From: an uncultured Eubacterium sp. | GTDB taxonomy: Bacteria > Bacillota > Clostridia > Lachnospirales > Lachnospiraceae | Reading direction: 5' to 3' | Assembly: GCA_910584875.1 (NCBI GenBank) | Contig: CAJUDA010000020.1 | Coordinates: forward strand, 1 to 61,593 | Length of the DNA: 61,593 nt | Part shown: positions 50,807-59,448 of the stretch, piece after piece | Layout: the number at the start of each line of letters is the position of its first letter | Numbering within the stretch: the first letter of the stretch is position 1 | Translations under genes and position numbers: made by a program | The notes under the pieces: model-generated | What the model was told of the DNA's origin: nothing | The model's input: the letters and a program-made list of their open reading frames with translations, nothing else | The model's database searches: none

Positions 50807-51730
50807 ATGTATACCGTATCGCTACAAAAATTTGTTGAGAAGATGTCCGTCGAAAATCTGACGCCGGATCTTGATATTGAGGATATTGAGATCTCCCAGT
50901 CGGATATTAACCGTCCTGCCCTGCAGCTTGCAGGATTCTTTGATTATTTTGACCATCACCGGATTCAGGTGATCGGACAGGTGGAACATACTTTTATGGA
51001 AAAACAGGGGGATGAAGTCAGCACAGAAATGATGGGGAAGATTATGTCTTATAAGGTTCCCTGTATTGTTTTCTGCCGCGATCTTCCGGTGCCGGATAAA
51101 TTTCTGGAACTCTCACAGGAGTACGGGGTACCGATCTTCCGTACGGGCGTTGCTACATCAGCTTTTTCTGCCGAGGTGACACGCTGGCTGAGAGTGGAGC
51201 TGGCGCCCCGTATCAGTATCCACGGTGTGCTGGTAGATATTTATGGCGAGGGTGTACTGATCACGGGAGAGAGCGGCATTGGAAAGAGCGAGGTGGCGTT
51301 GGAGCTGATCCACCGGGGGCACCGGCTCGTGTCGGATGATGTGGTGGAGATTAAGAAAGTCAGTGATGAGACACTGATCGGATCCGCACCGGATATAACC
51401 AGACATTTTATTGAACTGCGCGGGATTGGCATAATAGACGCCAAGGCACTGTTTGGTATCGAGAGCGTCAAGAATACGCAGTCTATTGACCTTGTGATCA
51501 AACTGGAGGAATGGAATAAAGATCAGGAATATGACCGTATGGGTCTGGAAGAAAATTATATTGAATATCTTGGTAATAAGGTTGTGTGCCATTCAATCCC
51601 GATCCGCCCGGGACGTAATGTATCGATTATCTGCGAGTCGGCGGCTGTGAATTACCGTCAGAAAAAAATGGGTTATAATGCAGCGCTGGAATTGTATAAC
51701 CGTGTGACCAGCAATCTTACCAATTCATAA
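50807..51730 (+). CDS. hprK: HPr kinase/phosphorylase
   Basis: A 307-residue enzyme that phosphorylates Ser46 of HPr and Crh, linking sugar supply to catabolite repression. The N-terminal domain is followed by a P-loop kinase domain with SIHGVLVDIYGEGVLI (catalytic His), Walker A GESGIGKSEVALELI, RLVSDDVVEI, and RGIGIIDAKALFG (the HprK signature). The end IPIRPGRNVSIICE is the family's C-terminal motif. AAATGGAGG precedes ATG 50807. Glucokinase follows after 18 bases, and a Crh-like target is encoded 4 kb downstream. Confidence 0.95.
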   Translation: MYTVSLQKFVEKMSVENLTPDLDIEDIEISQSDINRPALQLAGFFDYFDHHRIQVIGQVEHTFMEKQGDEVSTEMMGKIMSYKVPCIVFCRDLPVPDKFLELSQEYGVPIFRTGVATSAFSAEVTRWLRVELAPRISIHGVLVDIYGEGVLITGESGIGKSEVALELIHRGHRLVSDDVVEIKKVSDETLIGSAPDITRHFIELRGIGIIDAKALFGIESVKNTQSIDLVIKLEEWNKDQEYDRMGLEENYIEYLGNKVVCHSIPIRPGRNVSIICESAAVNYRQKKMGYNAALELYNRVTSNLTNS

Positions 51731-51748
51731 GAAGGGAGTGTTCGTGAG

Positions 51749-52675
51749 ATGGCAGCATATTACGTAGGAGTGGATGTGGGAGGGACCACAGTGAAGATGG
51801 GACTCTTTTCCGATAAAGGAGAACTTCTGGAAAAATGGGAAATTCCCACAAATATTGAAGACAACGGGGACCACATTCTGCCGGAAATTGTAGATAGTAT
51901 GGAAGAAAAGCGGGCGGAACACGGCGGAAATATTAAGGGCATCGGTGTCGGCATACCGGGACCAATGACAGAGGAAGGCGTTGTACTCAAATGTGCAAAT
52001 TTTGGCTGGGGTGTGTTTAATGTGAAAAATGCCGTGGCTGGACTGACCGGGGTGGGAAATGTCCGTGTAGGTAACGATGCCAATGTGGCAGCCCTGGGCG
52101 AGATGTGGAAGGGCGGCGGACGCGGATATGACAGTATTGTTATGGTGACACTGGGGACCGGATGCGGCGGCGGTATTATCTATAAAGGCAAAGTGCTGAC
52201 GGGAAGCAAGGGAGCTGGCGGAGAGATCGGCCACATCAAGGTAGAACGGGATGAAACGGAACGATGTGGCTGCGGCAACCGGGGGTGTCTGGAGCAGTAT
52301 GTGTCTGCGCCGGGGATTGTGCGTATGGCAAAGAAAAACCTGCCGTCGGATTCCTGTCTTGCCGGTTGTGATGAGATTACGGCGAAGCATGTATTTGACG
52401 GAGCCAAAGCCGGAGACCGGTACTGTACCGGGATCGTAGAACGTTTTGGCAGATATCTGGGAACGGCATTGAGCGATGTTGCCCATGTAATGGATCCGGA
52501 GGCATTTGTTATCGGGGGTGGTGTTTCGGCTGCCGGACAGATCATTCTGGATACCATAGAAAAATATTATAAGGAAAATGCAATGTATGCGCTGCAGGAA
52601 ACGAAATTCCATCTGGCTGAACTGGGGAACGATGCGGGCATATATGGAGCGGTCCGCATGGTGCTGTTTAAATAA
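51749..52675 (+). CDS. glk: ROK-family glucokinase
   Basis: A 308-residue sugar kinase making glucose 6-phosphate with ATP. It has the phosphate loop VGVDVGGTTVKMG, GNDANVAALGE, GTGCGGGIIYKGKV, and the ROK signature GHIKVERDETERCGCGNRGCLEQ with the zinc-binding Cys cluster. GAAGGGAGTG precedes the ATG. It is in the same direction as hprK with an 18-base gap, so carbon sensing and glucose entry into glycolysis may be co-expressed. Another ROK sugar cannot be excluded, but the pattern fits the GlcK group. Confidence 0.9.
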   Translation: MAAYYVGVDVGGTTVKMGLFSDKGELLEKWEIPTNIEDNGDHILPEIVDSMEEKRAEHGGNIKGIGVGIPGPMTEEGVVLKCANFGWGVFNVKNAVAGLTGVGNVRVGNDANVAALGEMWKGGGRGYDSIVMVTLGTGCGGGIIYKGKVLTGSKGAGGEIGHIKVERDETERCGCGNRGCLEQYVSAPGIVRMAKKNLPSDSCLAGCDEITAKHVFDGAKAGDRYCTGIVERFGRYLGTALSDVAHVMDPEAFVIGGGVSAAGQIILDTIEKYYKENAMYALQETKFHLAELGNDAGIYGAVRMVLFK

Positions 52676-52693
52676 CAATTATTGGAGGGCACT

Positions 52694-52830
52694 GTGAAAA
52701 ATAAACTTGATAGTTTATTTTTCACAAAAAAATTTGTGCCGAAGCGCCACAAATTTTATTTTTACACAGAGCAAAGACAGCTGCGCTGTTCTTTGCTCGT
52801 GTCTCCTCCGCTGCGCTTCGGAATGGAGGA
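52694..52830 (+). promoter_or_regulatory. Hairpin array in the murB leader, last hairpin covering the RBS
   Basis: Four stem-loops lie in a row. (1) 52694-52725: perfect 14-bp stem starting gtgaaaaataaact, loop tgat. (2) 52729-52757: aaaatttgtg / cacaaatttt. (3) 52764-52802: gagcaaag-acagc / gctgttctttgctc with outer acac/gtgt. (4) 52804-52830: tcctcc pairs with ggagga, which holds the Shine-Dalgarno of murB. No riboswitch family is recognised. The array may end the glk transcript, block murB translation, or be a repeat cluster. Confidence 0.6.
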
Positions 52831-52834
52831 TATT

Positions 52835-53737
52835 ATGATTATCAGGGAACAGGAACCGCTTACGGCCCATACGACATTCCGGATCGGAGGTCCCGCATTA
52901 TATTATCTGATCCCGGAGGGAGTGGATGAGGTGCGGGATGCACTTCAGTTTGCAAGGGACAGGGACCTTCCCTTTTATGTGATCGGACGCGGCAGTAATC
53001 TGCTGTTTGAGGATGACGGATATCACGGTGTGGTGATCGAGATCGGCAGGGGGATGGAAGAGGTAACGATGGAGGATGGACCCGATGGTACCGTTTGTGT
53101 TACAGCGCAGGCGGGGATCCCTCTGAGTACGCTGGCAGCAAAGCTGGCAGAAGAGGGATGTCGTGGCTTTGAATTTGCAGGAGGGATACCCGGGACGCTG
53201 GGAGGCGCTATCACGATGAATGCAGGCGCCTATGGCGGAGAGATCCGCGACTGCATCAAAAACGCCACAGTCATGACCGGATCCGGAGAGATACGGGCGC
53301 TCGACAGAGAACAGCTGGAGCTTGGTTACCGCTCCAGTGTGATCCAGAAAGAAGATTACATTGTCCTGGAGGGAGTGTTTGGCTTTGCCCGCGGAGAAAA
53401 GGAGGCGATCCTCGCTGCCATGAAGGAGCTGAACCAGCGCCGCCGGGATAAGCAGCCGCTGGAGTTTCCCAGTGCAGGGAGCACATTTAAAAGACCGGAG
53501 GGATATTTTGCGGGGAAGCTGATCGAGGATGCGGGACTCAGAGGTTACCGTGTCGGGGATGCCCAGGTCTCAGAGAAACATTGCGGATTTGTGATAAACC
53601 GCGGGAAAGCGTCTTCCGCAGATGTGAAGCAGCTGATCCGGGATGTGCAGGGACAGGTAAGGGAGAAGTTCCAGGTTGAACTGGAGCCGGAAGTGCGGAT
53701 CGTTACGACCGGAAAAAGCAGACAAAGTGAAAAATAA
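52835..53737 (+). CDS. murB: UDP-N-acetylenolpyruvoylglucosamine reductase
   Basis: A 300-residue FAD enzyme of the second committed step of peptidoglycan precursor synthesis. FAD-binding motifs are VIGRGSNLLF and GIPGTLGGAITMNAGAYGGE. YRSS, the catalytic Ser in SAGSTFKRP and a late Glu (ELEPEVRIV) are present. The extra loop of type I enzymes is absent, so it is type II. ATG 52835 has GGAGG four bases upstream, although that site lies in a hairpin. The frame upstream through the leader is open but has no signal of coding. Confidence 0.94.
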   Translation: MIIREQEPLTAHTTFRIGGPALYYLIPEGVDEVRDALQFARDRDLPFYVIGRGSNLLFEDDGYHGVVIEIGRGMEEVTMEDGPDGTVCVTAQAGIPLSTLAAKLAEEGCRGFEFAGGIPGTLGGAITMNAGAYGGEIRDCIKNATVMTGSGEIRALDREQLELGYRSSVIQKEDYIVLEGVFGFARGEKEAILAAMKELNQRRRDKQPLEFPSAGSTFKRPEGYFAGKLIEDAGLRGYRVGDAQVSEKHCGFVINRGKASSADVKQLIRDVQGQVREKFQVELEPEVRIVTTGKSRQSEK

Positions 53738-53758
53738 ATATTCACCCAGGAGGAAAAT

Positions 53759-54652
53759 ATGAGATTTGTTGTAGTAACAGGAATGAGCGGTGCAGGCCGC
53801 AGTTCGGTTATGAGGATACTGGAGGATGACGGCTATTTTTGCGTGGACAATCTGCCGGTATCGCTGCTTCCTACCTTCGTGCAGCTCACAGAAGATTCCA
53901 GTGAACAGATAGAGAGGGTTGCCCTGGGGCTTGATATCCGGGGAGGGCATCAGTCACTGAAGGAGGCAGCCAATGTGCTGCAGAAAATTAAGGATGACGG
54001 TTATAAACTGGAAATTTTGTTTCTGGAAGCATCGACACAGGTGATCGTGAAACGATATAAGGAAACAAGGCGGATGCATCCGATTGCAAAGGGCGGGCGT
54101 ATGGACAGTGCGATCGAGGATGAGAGGAAGCTTTTGTCAGAACTGAAGGGACAGGCAGATTATATAATAGATACTACCACTCTTCTGATCCGGGATCTGA
54201 AACAGGAGATCGACCGTATTTTTGTGGCGGACGGGAAATTCTGTAATTTTTATCTGACCTTTGTGTCCTTTGGCTTTAAATACGGGATTCCTTCCGATGC
54301 GGATCTGGTATTTGATGTGAGATTTCTGCCGAATCCGTTTTATGTGGAGGCACTCAAACCATTAACAGGAAATGACAGGGAAGTGTTTGATTATGTGATG
54401 GCGTCTGACAAGGCGAAAAGTTTTCTTCTAAAGCTGAAAGACCTTCTGGATTTTCTGATTCCCAATTATATAGTGGAAGGAAAAACACAACTGGTCATTG
54501 CTATTGGCTGTACAGGGGGAAAGCACCGCAGTGTCACACTGACAAACGCCATTTATAATGAATTCGAAAATACGGAATATGGATGTAAGAAGGAACATAG
54601 AGATATAGAAAAGGATCGGTTACGGAATATATGTCGTTCGCAGGAGAAGTAA
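53759..54652 (+). CDS. rapZ: RapZ/YvcJ-type nucleotide-binding protein
   Basis: A 297-residue P-loop protein. RapZ in E. coli controls glucosamine-6-phosphate synthase through small RNAs, and YvcJ in Bacillus binds and hydrolyses nucleotides. The Walker A reads GMSGAGRSS, with Arg where the family normally has Lys. The DNLP motif (CVDNLPVSLL), a basic strip ETRRMHPIAKGG, and the C-terminal FVSFGFKYGIP and IAIGCTGGKHRSV motifs are intact. CCAGGAGG precedes the ATG. It overlaps whiA by 22 bases. Confidence 0.9.
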   Translation: MRFVVVTGMSGAGRSSVMRILEDDGYFCVDNLPVSLLPTFVQLTEDSSEQIERVALGLDIRGGHQSLKEAANVLQKIKDDGYKLEILFLEASTQVIVKRYKETRRMHPIAKGGRMDSAIEDERKLLSELKGQADYIIDTTTLLIRDLKQEIDRIFVADGKFCNFYLTFVSFGFKYGIPSDADLVFDVRFLPNPFYVEALKPLTGNDREVFDYVMASDKAKSFLLKLKDLLDFLIPNYIVEGKTQLVIAIGCTGGKHRSVTLTNAIYNEFENTEYGCKKEHRDIEKDRLRNICRSQEK

Positions 54653-55551
54653 AACAGGAATTGCTGGAGCAGACAGGGAAGTCCAGACATTGCCAGCTGG
54701 CTGAATTAGCGGCGCTTTTTTCCAGCTTTGGTCAGGTGGTCATCGGGGAAGACGGGGATTATACGATAAAGTTTGCAACAGAGAACTTGACAGTTTGGAA
54801 AAAATGCTATATCTTAGTTAAGAAAGCCTTTCATATTGTGCCAGACCTTTCCATCCGGGGGCATCATCAGTTTTTACTCTATATATTGGATGATGAGGAT
54901 GCCTTGGCATTTATGAAAGAGATTCAGGTATTGGATAGCACCCGGCTGGCGGCGGAGCCGCTGATCCGGCGGCAGTGCTGTAAACGTGCTTTTCTGCGGG
55001 GGATTTTTCTGGCATGTGGTTCTGTGACGGATCCACACAGCAGATATCATCTGGAACTTGCCGTGGGAAGCCGTGACCGTGCTATCCGGATACAGGAGAT
55101 CATAGGTGTTTTTGAATTAGAAGCAAAAATAATTGAGCGGAAAAGCGGTTATGTGGTGTACATGAAGGAAGGCGCTGCGATCGTTGATTTTCTGAATATT
55201 ACTGGTGCCCATGTGGCATTGATGGAATTTGAGAATGTCCGTATTTTAAAAGAAATGCGAAATTCGATCAACAGGCAGGTAAACTGTGAGACAGCTAATA
55301 TAAAGAAAACGGTATCGGCAGCATCCAGACAGACAGAGGACATCCGCTTTATACATGACACCATCGGGTTTGGAAATCTTTCAGAAAATCTATCCCAGAT
55401 TGCCAGAGTAAGACTGGAAAATCCGGAAGTGACTTTGAAGGAATTGGGGGAGAAGCTTGATCCTCCCATCGGTAAATCAGGGGTGAATCACCGATTGAGG
55501 AAATTGAGCGAAATTGCAGAAGAATTGCGAAAGAAAAATTCGGGATTCTAA
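54631..55551 (+). CDS. whiA: WhiA-type DNA-binding regulator
   Basis: A 306-residue protein with an N-terminal pair of degenerate LAGLIDADG homing-endonuclease domains (KRAFLRGIFLACGSVTDPHSR is the best kept motif) and a C-terminal helix-turn-helix (LRENPEVTLKELGEKL-type, GKSGVNHRLRKL). WhiA takes part in sporulation in Streptomyces and in cell division and chromosome arrangement in Bacillus. The ATG lies inside the rapZ 3' end. A crh-like gene follows after 44 bases, as in the Bacillus yvcJ-yvcL-crh order. Confidence 0.93.
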   Translation: MSFAGEVKQELLEQTGKSRHCQLAELAALFSSFGQVVIGEDGDYTIKFATENLTVWKKCYILVKKAFHIVPDLSIRGHHQFLLYILDDEDALAFMKEIQVLDSTRLAAEPLIRRQCCKRAFLRGIFLACGSVTDPHSRYHLELAVGSRDRAIRIQEIIGVFELEAKIIERKSGYVVYMKEGAAIVDFLNITGAHVALMEFENVRILKEMRNSINRQVNCETANIKKTVSAASRQTEDIRFIHDTIGFGNLSENLSQIARVRLENPEVTLKELGEKLDPPIGKSGVNHRLRKLSEIAEELRKKNSGF

Positions 55552-55595
55552 ATGCTGCCGTATATCTGGCAGCAAAGGATGGAGGAAAAAGAAGG

Positions 55596-55844
55596 ATGAT
55601 CAAAAAGAATATTGAAGTCGCTGCTGACAGAGAGGAAGCCAGGACGATTGCCGTGCTGGTCCAGCTTGCCAGCCAGTATCAGAGCAGTATCAGTATCTGT
55701 CAGGAGAACCGTACGGTGAATGCCAAGAGCATTATGGGAATGATGACTCTGGGGCTGGCGCCAGGCAAGGAGCTGGAAGTGTCGGTGGACGGGGAAGATG
55801 AGACGGTTGCCATGGACACGATCGTGCAGTATTTAGTGCAGTGA
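55596..55844 (+). CDS. crh: Crh-like HPr paralogue lacking His15
   Basis: An 82-residue HPr-fold protein. The Ser46 region is intact: NAKSIMGMMTLGL matches the HPr/Crh pattern recognised by HprK. The active-site loop GIHARP is replaced by DREEARTIAV, one residue shorter, so the His15 that accepts phosphate from enzyme I is missing. It should therefore act only as a regulator through Ser phosphorylation, like Crh, binding CcpA. Its position after rapZ-whiA supports this. AAGGATGGAGG lies in the leader. A separate true HPr is expected elsewhere. Confidence 0.85.
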   Translation: MIKKNIEVAADREEARTIAVLVQLASQYQSSISICQENRTVNAKSIMGMMTLGLAPGKELEVSVDGEDETVAMDTIVQYLVQ

Positions 55845-55871
55845 CAAGAAAATATGAGTCAGAAAAAAGTA

Positions 55872-55911
55872 ACATACCTCGCAGCACTGCTGCGGGGTAT
55901 GTGCCTTTTTC
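55872..55911 (+). terminator. Terminator/attenuator between crh and dnaE
   Basis: The stem acatacctcgcagca / tgctgcggggtatgt (15 bp, G-U pairs) has a tiny loop, followed by gcctttttc. It lies 20 bases before the dnaE start, so dnaE either has its own promoter or depends on readthrough. Confidence 0.8.
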
Positions 55912-55930
55912 AAACGAAAGAAGGGGAAAT

Positions 55931-58900
55931 ATGGGTTTTACACATTTGCATGTCCACACAGAATACAGTCTGCTGGACGGGTCCAGCAAGATCGGTGAGC
56001 TGGTAAACAGGGCGAAGGAGCTTGGTATGGACAGTCTGGCGATCACCGATCATGGTGTAATGTACGGCGTCATTGATTTTTACCGTGCGGCGAAAGCGGC
56101 AGGTATCAATCCGGTGATTGGGTGTGAGGTGTATGTTGCACCTGGATCACGGTTTGACAGGGAAGCAGGGGGAGAAAATGAGAGCCGTTATCACCATCTT
56201 GTCTTACTGGCGGAAAATGATACCGGATATGCCAATTTGATGAAAATAGTATCCAGAGGGTTTACCGAAGGGTTTTATTATAAACCACGGGTGGACTATG
56301 AAGTGTTGCGTACTTATCATGAGGGAATCATCGCCCTGAGCGCCTGCCTCGCCGGGATCGTTCCCACTTTTCTGCGCCGGGGTTTGTATGAAGAGGCAAA
56401 GGATGCGGCTCTGGAGCTGCAGGATATCTTTGGGAAGGGCAATTTCTTTTTGGAACTGCAGGATCATGGTATCCCCGACCAGCAGACAGTGAACCAGGGA
56501 CTGATGAGGATGAATCAGGATCTCGGGATCGGTCTTGTTGCCACCAATGATGTGCATTACATTTATGATACAGATGCGGAAGCACATGATATCCTGCTGT
56601 GTATCCAGACCGGGAAAAAAGTGGCAGATGAAGAACGGATGCGCTATGAGGGAGGACAGTATTTTCTCAAGTCGGAAGAGGAAATGGCAGCGTTATTTCC
56701 CTATGCCAGAGAGGCGTTGGAGAATACCCATAAGATCGCGGAGCGCTGTCATGTGGAGATTGAGTTTGGAAAGTACAAGCTGCCTCATTTTGATGTGCCT
56801 GAAGGGCGCACCTCCGAATCCTATCTTCGTGAATTGTGCGAAAACGGACTGAAGGCACGTTATGGTGAAAGGGCAGGAGAACTGCAGGAACGTCTGGATT
56901 ATGAGCTGGATACGATTGCGTCCATGGGGTTTGTCGATTATTTCCTTATTGTATGGGACTTTATCAAGTATGCCAAGGATCATGATATCCCGGTGGGACC
57001 AGGGAGGGGATCAGCAGCGGGAAGTCTGGTAGCTTATTCGCTGAATATTACAGATATCATCGACCCGATCCATTATAATCTGCTGTTTGAGCGGTTTCTG
57101 AACCCGGAACGTGTCACGATGCCGGATATAGATATTGATTTCTGCTATGAGAGGCGGCAGGAAGTGATCGATTATGTAACCGATAAATATGGTGAAAAAC
57201 GAGTGGTGCAGATCGTTACCTTTGGAACGATGGCGGCACGCATGGTGATCCGGGATGTGGGAAGGGTTCTGGACATGCCCTATGCGTATGTGGATACGGT
57301 GGCAAAGATGATCCCGATGGAGCTGGGCATCACAATCCCGAAAGCGCTTACGATGAACCCGGAGTTAAAGCAGATGTATGACACAGATGACCAGACAAAG
57401 AAACTGATCGATATGTCGCTGCGTCTGGAGGGACTGCCCCGGCATACGTCAGTCCATGCAGCGGGCGTTGTGATCAGCCCGGAGGAGGTGGATGAATTTG
57501 TCCCGCTTTCGAGAGCCTCCGATGGGAGTATCACGACCCAGTACACGATGGTGACGCTGGAGGAGCTGGGATTGCTAAAGATGGATTTCCTCGGACTCCG
57601 TACACTGACCGTGATCAAAGACGCCATAGACGGTGCTTTTGATGTCCATGATATCGATTACGGAGATGCCAGGGTGTATGAGATGATCGGCGCCGGACAG
57701 ACAGAGGGGGTATTCCAGCTTGAAAGTGCCGGCATGAAGAATTTCATGAAAGAGCTGAAGCCGCAGAACATGGAGGATATCATTGCGGGGATTTCCCTGT
57801 ACCGTCCGGGTCCGATGGATTTTATCCCCAAATATATAAAGGGTAAAAACGATCAGGCAAATATTACCTATGACTGCCCGGAACTGGAGCCGATCCTGGC
57901 TCCGACGTATGGCTGTATTGTTTATCAGGAGCAGGTGATGCAGATTGTAAGGGATCTTGCGGGATACAGCTATGGACGGAGTGACCTGGTGCGCCGTGCG
58001 ATGTCGAAGAAAAAGGCGTCCGTGATGGAAAAAGAGAAAAATAATTTTATATATGGCAATGAGGAAGAGGGAGTAGAGGGATGTATCCGCCGGGGCATAC
58101 CGGAGGAGGTGGCAAGAAAGATCTATGATGAGATGACGGATTTTGCCAAATATGCGTTTAATAAATCCCATGCCGCGGCATATGCTGTCGTAGCTTATCA
58201 GACAGCTTATCTAAAGTGTCATTATCCCGTAGAGTTTATGGCGGCGCTGATGACTTCCTTTATGGAACATACAGGCAAGATCACGGAGTATATCATGAAC
58301 TGCCGCAAGCTGGGGATCGGGATACTTCCGCCGGATATCAACGAAGGGAACTACCGGTTTACCCCCTATAAAGGCAACATCCGTTATGGACTTGCTGCCA
58401 TCAAGGGCGTGGGACGTCCTGTCATCGAAGAGATCGTGTCAGAAAGAGAGTCCGGCGGCAGATACCGTTCCCTAAAAGATTTCTGTATGAGGCTTTCAGG
58501 AGGAAAAGCGTTAAACAAAAGGACGATGGAGAGCTTTATCAAGGCGGGGGCGCTGGACAGCCTGCCAGGTACCCGCAGACAGAAGATGAGCATTTATATC
58601 AGTGTTATGGACGGGGTAAATCAGGAACGGAAGAATACCGTGAGCGGGCAGATGTCGCTGTTTGATTTTGCGGCGCCGGAGGAACAGGAAGAGCTGGATA
58701 TCGCGATGCCGGATGTGGGCGAATTTGACAAGGAAATGATCCTTTCTTTTGAAAAAGAAGTCCTTGGTGTCTATATCAGCGGACACCCACTGGAGGAATA
58801 TGAGGAACTGCTTCGACAGAATGTAACCCGTACGACAGCGGATTTCGCACCTGCCGGTGATAATGGGATGCCCCGGGTCAGGGATCAGGAAAAGGCTGTG

Positions 58901-59392
58901 ATCGGAGGCATGATCATTGCCAGGGCGGTAAAAACGACAAGAACCAACAACCTTATGGCATTTATCACGGTAGAGGACATGTACGGTACCGTGGAAGTCA
59001 TTGTATTTCCGAAGGATTATGAAAAAAACCGGCTTCTTCTGGAGGAAGACCGTAAGGTCTTTATCCAGGGAAGGGTTACCGTGGAAGAGGACAGGCCGGC
59101 AAAGATGATCTGTTCCCGTATCATACCATTTGATGATCTGGCACAGTCGCTTTGGCTTCAATTTGGGACAAGGGAAGAATACCGGAAGGCGGAATTGTGG
59201 ATCTATCAGACACTGGCAGAGTATGACGGTACGGATGAGGTAAACATTTACCTGTCAGGTGAGCGGGCGAAAAAGCGTCTGCCGAACAGCCATTCCACCT
59301 GTGTGTGTCCACAATTATTAGAAAAATTTTATGAAAAATTCGGAAATGACAATGTGAAAGTGGTGCAAAAGAGTATTGAAAAAAATTTCTAA
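55931..59392 (+). CDS. dnaE: DNA polymerase III alpha subunit DnaE
   Basis: A 1153-residue replicative polymerase subunit. Domains in order: PHP (FTHLHVHTEYSLLDGSSK, AITDHGVMYG), palm with catalytic PDIDIDF and the GPGRGSAAGSL finger motif, the thumb, the tandem helix-hairpin-helix region with PPDINEG, and a C-terminal OB domain (GGMIIARAVKT, VFPKDY). It is the DnaE1/DnaE3-type, not PolC. In Firmicutes DnaE usually works beside PolC on the lagging strand. ATG 55931 has AAGAAGGGG upstream; the earlier in-frame start lies in the terminator region. Confidence 0.95.
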   Translation: MGFTHLHVHTEYSLLDGSSKIGELVNRAKELGMDSLAITDHGVMYGVIDFYRAAKAAGINPVIGCEVYVAPGSRFDREAGGENESRYHHLVLLAENDTGYANLMKIVSRGFTEGFYYKPRVDYEVLRTYHEGIIALSACLAGIVPTFLRRGLYEEAKDAALELQDIFGKGNFFLELQDHGIPDQQTVNQGLMRMNQDLGIGLVATNDVHYIYDTDAEAHDILLCIQTGKKVADEERMRYEGGQYFLKSEEEMAALFPYAREALENTHKIAERCHVEIEFGKYKLPHFDVPEGRTSESYLRELCENGLKARYGERAGELQERLDYELDTIASMGFVDYFLIVWDFIKYAKDHDIPVGPGRGSAAGSLVAYSLNITDIIDPIHYNLLFERFLNPERVTMPDIDIDFCYERRQEVIDYVTDKYGEKRVVQIVTFGTMAARMVIRDVGRVLDMPYAYVDTVAKMIPMELGITIPKALTMNPELKQMYDTDDQTKKLIDMSLRLEGLPRHTSVHAAGVVISPEEVDEFVPLSRASDGSITTQYTMVTLEELGLLKMDFLGLRTLTVIKDAIDGAFDVHDIDYGDARVYEMIGAGQTEGVFQLESAGMKNFMKELKPQNMEDIIAGISLYRPGPMDFIPKYIKGKNDQANITYDCPELEPILAPTYGCIVYQEQVMQIVRDLAGYSYGRSDLVRRAMSKKKASVMEKEKNNFIYGNEEEGVEGCIRRGIPEEVARKIYDEMTDFAKYAFNKSHAAAYAVVAYQTAYLKCHYPVEFMAALMTSFMEHTGKITEYIMNCRKLGIGILPPDINEGNYRFTPYKGNIRYGLAAIKGVGRPVIEEIVSERESGGRYRSLKDFCMRLSGGKALNKRTMESFIKAGALDSLPGTRRQKMSIYISVMDGVNQERKNTVSGQMSLFDFAAPEEQEELDIAMPDVGEFDKEMILSFEKEVLGVYISGHPLEEYEELLRQNVTRTTADFAPAGDNGMPRVRDQEKAVIGGMIIARAVKTTRTNNLMAFITVEDMYGTVEVIVFPKDYEKNRLLLEEDRKVFIQGRVTVEEDRPAKMICSRIIPFDDLAQSLWLQFGTREEYRKAELWIYQTLAEYDGTDEVNIYLSGERAKKRLPNSHSTCVCPQLLEKFYEKFGNDNVKVVQKSIEKNF

Positions 59393-59404
59393 AAATAGTA
59401 CAAT
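59376..59404 (+). promoter_or_regulatory. Promoter of pfkA inside the dnaE 3' end
   Basis: TTGAAA and TACAAT are 17 bases apart. The -35 and most of the spacer lie in the last codons of dnaE, 45 bases before the pfkA start. Confidence 0.7.
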
Positions 59405-59448
59405 AAACAAGTGTGGTTATATGTTGTTACAGTTTGGAGGATACGAAT

